Assembly (NCBI GenBank): GCA_013076295.1
Contig: RQOL01000906.1
Span: forward strand, 2,852,001-2,916,000
Origin: Sanderia malayensis
Lineage: Eukaryota > Cnidaria > Scyphozoa > Semaeostomeae > Pelagiidae
DNA: 64,000 bases
Direction of reading: 5' to 3'
This document shows positions 60,801-64,000 of the stretch, piece after piece; the first letter of the stretch is position 1; each line of letters starts with the position of its first letter. Both the position numbers and the translations under genes were made by a program. The notes under the pieces are model-generated. The model made no database searches. It was not told where the DNA came from and saw nothing but the letters and a program-made list of their open reading frames with translations.

Positions 60801-61426
60801 GAGCTTGCAGGAGATAGTATGAGCAAGTATGAGCTTGCATAAGATATTATGAGCAAGTATGAGCTTGCATAAGATATTATGAGCAAGTATGAGCTTGCAG
60901 GAGATAGTATGAGCAAGTATGAGCTTGCAGGAGATAGTATGAGCACGCATGAGCTTGCAGGAGACAGTATGAGCACGTATGAGCTTGCAGGAGATATTTT
61001 GAGCAAGTATGAGCTTGTAGGAGATGGTATGAGCAGATATGAGCTTGCAGGAGATAGTATGAGCAAGTATGAGCTTGCAGGAGACAGTATGAGCAAGTAT
61101 GAGCTTGCAGGAGACAGTATGAGCAAGTATGAGCTTGCAAGAGGCAGTATGAGCAAGTATGAGCTTGCAGGATATGGTATGAGCAAGTATGAGCTTGTAG
61201 GAGATGGTATGAGCAAGTATGAGCTTGCAGGAGATAGTATGAGCAAGTATGAGCTTGCAGGAGATAAAAAGAGCAGGTATGAGCAAATATGAGCCTGCAT
61301 AAGATGGTATAAGTAAGTACGAGCTTGCAGAGGAAGATACTTGCATCAGATATTCTGTTTTTATCTTTACTTATTAATGTTTTATAATTAACTTAATCTC
61401 TCAATTGCAGATATTGTGACGAATAA
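57845..61426 (+). CDS. Unrecognised low-complexity, Ser/Arg/Asn-rich protein
   Basis: The main exon 57845-59007 is open for 387 codons and is preceded by a good acceptor (tttatttctag) 12 bases before the ATG. It ends ...SAYFE-AG at a consensus donor (AG|GTAACC). Splicing to 61411-61426 (acceptor tcaattgcag) adds ER-YCDE and a stop, giving 392 residues; reading through instead stops at 59011. Visible segments: RRRKFGAFARPNVIDFVGQP, an acidic middle (ELTDFIDSLVLADVDNEEDI), Asn runs (NKNKNNNNVN), and a Ser/Arg-rich part (KRTRSASLLSRLSRTSSSP, KRSRSGSLPRN) with likely phosphorylation sites. The last 40 residues are less simple (RTHRAVSLAGCMGFVVPAP). No family recognised. Its proposed intron contains the 30-bp minisatellite. 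Confidence 0.55.
59012..60124. other. Intronic or downstream sequence without exons
   Basis: Several near-repeats of ctgcgccaaa occur around 59938-60020. No coding exon is supported. Confidence 0.3.
60125..61332. repeat. 30-bp minisatellite, about 40 copies
   Basis: Unit gagcaagtatgagcttgcag followed by gagatggtat. Variants include gagatagtat, gagaaagtat and a recurring cataagatattat form. The 30-bp length keeps all frames in register. The minus strand is open through the whole array in two frames; the plus strand is repeatedly stopped by the TAA in the cataag variant. Confidence 0.95.
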
Positions 61427-61698
61427 CACAGAAGATATTTACTTCATCAACAATTTGAATGGAAAGCATGTGGCTTCTTTGTTACTCTTTGATTTTTATT
61501 ATTATTTCAGTTCATTTAGACATATTGTATAAATAGTTTAGCGAGTGTAAGGAACTGCTGTAAAATGTTGTTATATGAATCACTAGGGCTTGTGTTTTTC
61601 TGGGGAATAAAGCTTGGCATAGGCTAGTAGAAAATCCAAAATAGGCTAGGGGGCGATGGTGGGATAGAAGGGGTTGGACTGCGCAGCAGCGCGCATAC

Positions 61699-61802
61699 AA
61701 CTCGTTGACCCGGACGGAGTGTGCCGCACTTCCTCCCACCTTTACAAGAGCTGTGGTAAAGGTGGGAGGAAGTGCGGCACACTCCGTCCGGGTCAATGAG
61801 TT
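61699..61802. repeat. 47-bp-arm hairpin with a 10-base loop
   Basis: Arms 61699-61745 and 61756-61802 are reverse complements with a single mismatch. The loop is aagagctgtg. The arms are GC-rich (ctcgttgacccggacggagt...), unlike the AT-rich surroundings. Confidence 0.9.
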
Positions 61803-62860
61803 GCATCCGCGGGAGCATTTCCTGCTCCCGCACCCCTCCTCCACCACCCCAACTAACCCTCCCGTCCTTTCTAGCCTACTTATGCTATAATAAATTGTCT
61901 ATTATCTCTCCTATTGCTGGAAGAAATTTCCTTATCAATCCTAGACTTCTAGATCTAACTTTACTAAATCCTATATTAGCGTATGCTTATGTTCACGCCC
62001 CAAGAAAATACACAAGCCCTACTGATTTGATATAATAAAATTGTACAGAAGCACTTTAAAATAAATCAAATACTTCCACAATATTTTCTAAAAAATATGA
62101 TAATAAATACAGTTAAAAAGTCCTCTGTATCCTTTATAAAATATCTGGTGCTTCTTCTGTGTGTGCCAAAAGAAAGAATGAATAGCTGGAAAAAATAGAA
62201 TAAGCAATAAATACAATGTCTAAGTCTACTTTGAGAGTCTTTTGCTCTGGAACCAACAACAATAAGTGGAAACTTAGTAGATAAAATATCTGATCATTTA
62301 CCTAGCTTCACATTATTTGAAACTAATAATAAGTTGAAGAAACCTCAATGATTAGAGATTATCGTATTTTAAATAAAGAAAATTATATAAACGAAGCTTA
62401 ACATTTAGATTTTTCATCCAGTAATGAAACATGCTCATTAGACCGTAAATATGAAACCCCTCCTCAAATTTGTTTTTAATGGTGCATTGGGCGCTTTTAT
62501 TAGCTTCGATTATCTGCCCTTTTTAATGCCAACTAGAACCACATTGATAACAGTAGTCGGCAGCTGAAGTAAGCCACTAACAAATTAAATAAATACAATA
62601 ATACAATAATAAAATAAGTTTAAAAGTCCCAAAAATAATTACAGATTATAAAAAATTGCACATTAAAAGCTGAATAATAAATATAAATAAATTAATAAAT
62701 AAAACCCCTCCTCAAAACGGTATCAACAGGCCCACCTAGGCCAATGACCTAGGCCTTCGGATAAAACAGCTTGACGTGAAGAATATTTATTTTTAAGATT
62801 AAATATAAGCTGCCTTAGTTAAACATAATGTTATCTCTAATAAGTTACAGTGTATATTAC
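61803..62860. other. AT-rich region without supported genes
   Basis: No exon seen. A small palindromic stretch (cacctaggccaatgacctagg) lies near 62733-62753. Confidence 0.3.
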
Positions 62861-63045
62861 CTGAAATAAGTTTGCCAACGCCTGTTTTTATCGTGCTCTT
62901 CATTTAACAAGTTTCCAAGAGGACAAAGCATGGTCGGTCGCATAAACTTTGCTTTGCTTTTCGTGTCCTCTCCTCCGCATCCCATGCGTGTCACCTCCTC
63001 CAACAGCAACAACAACACCATGACATGCTGTCCAATGGGGCTGTT
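62861..63045 (-). CDS. Orphan internal exon of an unrecognised gene
   Basis: A 185-bp minus-strand segment bounded by a good acceptor (cctcttgcag) and donor (ttcag|gtaata), open in phase 0 to phase 2. It encodes NSPIGQHVMVLLLLLEEVTR ... FMRPTMLCPLGNLLNEEHDK and a basic end. An upstream in-frame ATG (MVNFLLQ) also exists if the acceptor is not used. I do not recognise the family. It lies downstream of the PKC stop on the same strand, so it belongs to another transcript. Confidence 0.4.
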
Positions 63046-63837
63046 CTGCAAGAGGAAATTTACCATGATTGAATTGCATGCAAGGAGTTGAGAGCTTACA
63101 AAAAAATCAATTTTACTTCTTAAATATCTATGTTTACTAACAAACAGAATATGACATGATGACAAAGTTGCTTAATTACATAATTTATACATAGATGAGA
63201 GTTCTTGAAAAAGTAACATTGCAGAATTGGTATTAAAACTCTAAAGATAATTCTACGCAATTTTATTAAACCTACGAGTATAGATTAGCATAGCTCACTG
63301 AAAAATTGGAATTCAATAATATATTGATAGGGTTTCGTATTACTCTATGCGCCAAATTTTAGAACAACGAGAAATGAAGGTATCGTCTCTTCCAAATAAT
63401 AACGAACAAATTAAGGTATCATGCTAAAAGAAATAAAAACTAAATTGCCCATAAAACCTGATTATGCTTTACTTTGCAATTTTAGGAAATATCTAAAAAT
63501 CAAATGAAAGACCAAAAGTGATTGCTAAATGAAATAAGACCAGACTTTATTTAACTGGGTATCCGCATTAAGGCATATTTAAGACATATTACTAGTAAAA
63601 TATGCAGTCAAGAAAAAGGCGATGGGGGAGACTACTAATGTGACAAGTCAGAAATAAAGTATATAATTTCTGTTTAAAATAGGACTGTAGCTAGATGACA
63701 ATATTAATAGAAAAGTTGTAATTATATACTAGGTTCCATGAGAATTTATATTTGTAATAAATCGTTACATACCTTCAAAATGTCTGGTACTTGACATCTA
63801 GAATTTATATACATGTGGAAAAATTTATGAAAAATAT
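63046..63837. other. Downstream flank of the PKC gene
   Basis: AT-rich. Presumably the PKC 3' UTR and spacer. No exon recognised. Confidence 0.3.
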
Positions 63838-63981
63838 TTAAACAAAATTAGGATTTTCATACGAAAAACTTTTGAAATCGTCTTGGCATATTGATTTGAG
63901 GACACCTTTATCTGTTGGCGTCAGCTTAGGTTCCTCTCTCGTGAAATCCTTGTCAAAATTATCCACGTCCGTGCTAGATTT
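63838..63981 (-). CDS. Protein kinase C, C-terminal exon (partial)
   Basis: Last coding exon of an AGC kinase; upstream exons lie beyond the window. It encodes 47 residues starting [18 protein letters not shown]. The turn motif is KLTPTDKG and the hydrophobic motif [11 protein letters not shown], followed by V and TAA. DVxNFDxDFTREEP is typical of novel PKC (epsilon/eta group), so a novel-type PKC is most likely. The acceptor (ctgctttag) is phase 0. Confidence 0.8.
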   Translation of the reverse strand, partial: KSSTDVDNFDKDFTREEPKLTPTDKGVLKSICQDDFKSFSYENPNFV

Positions 63982-64000
63982 CTAAAGCAGAAAACACACA

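Noticed and set aside
60125..61332. CRISPR-like array
   Set aside because: Repeats are contiguous with no unique spacers, and the DNA is animal; this is a minisatellite.
61512..61847. 111-codon minus-strand ORF through the hairpin
   Set aside because: It is produced by reading the inverted repeat twice, so its two halves are complementary artefacts.

Overview
This is animal nuclear DNA: AT-rich, with short spliced exons and GT-AG introns, and no sign of bacterial gene structure. Seven gene models could be assembled exon by exon, with intron phases that match at every junction. They are a Notch ligand of the Delta type, PRPF31, SNRPD2, BBS1, FIBP, EXO1 and a retinal-binding opsin. A true DSL ligand together with an opsin carrying the retinal lysine argues for a cnidarian or a bilaterian over a sponge, placozoan or ctenophore. 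Antistasin-type repeats and TTAGGG tracts fit a cnidarian, but the species cannot be named from this window.

Layout. 0.5-11.8 kb (+): a 22-exon Delta gene with signal peptide, MNNL, DSL, 23 EGF repeats and a transmembrane helix. Its last exon adds a very long acidic repeat tail. Seven consecutive two-EGF exons sit in nearly identical 332-bp tandem units, and one intron carries a fold-back transposon. 12.1-13.6 kb: a large TA-flanked inverted-repeat element without a recognisable transposase. 13.9-15.2 kb (+): a short-chain dehydrogenase resembling RDH8/HSD17B1. 15.5-16.0 kb (-): SNRPD2. 18.1-20.2 kb (+): PRPF31. 21.0-21.8 kb (-): a small, unrecognised single-pass membrane protein. 22-28 kb: few supported genes, some candidate exons, a LINE tail and degenerate repeats. 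28.8-30.8 kb (-): the opsin. 32.0-40.6 kb (-): BBS1 in 22 exons. 41.7-44.9 kb (+): FIBP. 45.8-46.6 kb (+): a secreted antistasin-like protein. 47.3-51.5 kb (+): EXO1. 51.6-57.8 kb: largely empty. 57.8-59.0 kb (+): an unrecognised low-complexity protein. 60.1-61.3 kb: a 30-bp minisatellite. 61.7 kb: a near-perfect hairpin. 62.9-63.0 kb (-): an orphan exon. 63.8-64.0 kb (-): the last exon of a protein kinase C.

How the pieces relate. SNRPD2/PRPF31 and BBS1/FIBP are two head-to-head gene pairs. The shared upstream interval of each pair holds the same composite repeat in the same orientation: a tRNA-derived SINE head followed by GCGCAGT-hairpin units alternating with TTAGGG tracts. SNRPD2 and PRPF31 both act in the spliceosome. 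BBS1 (cilium trafficking) and the opsin (light sensing) are tandem neighbours on the minus strand. All exon models are manual and rest on reading frame, splice sites and family knowledge; no search was run.
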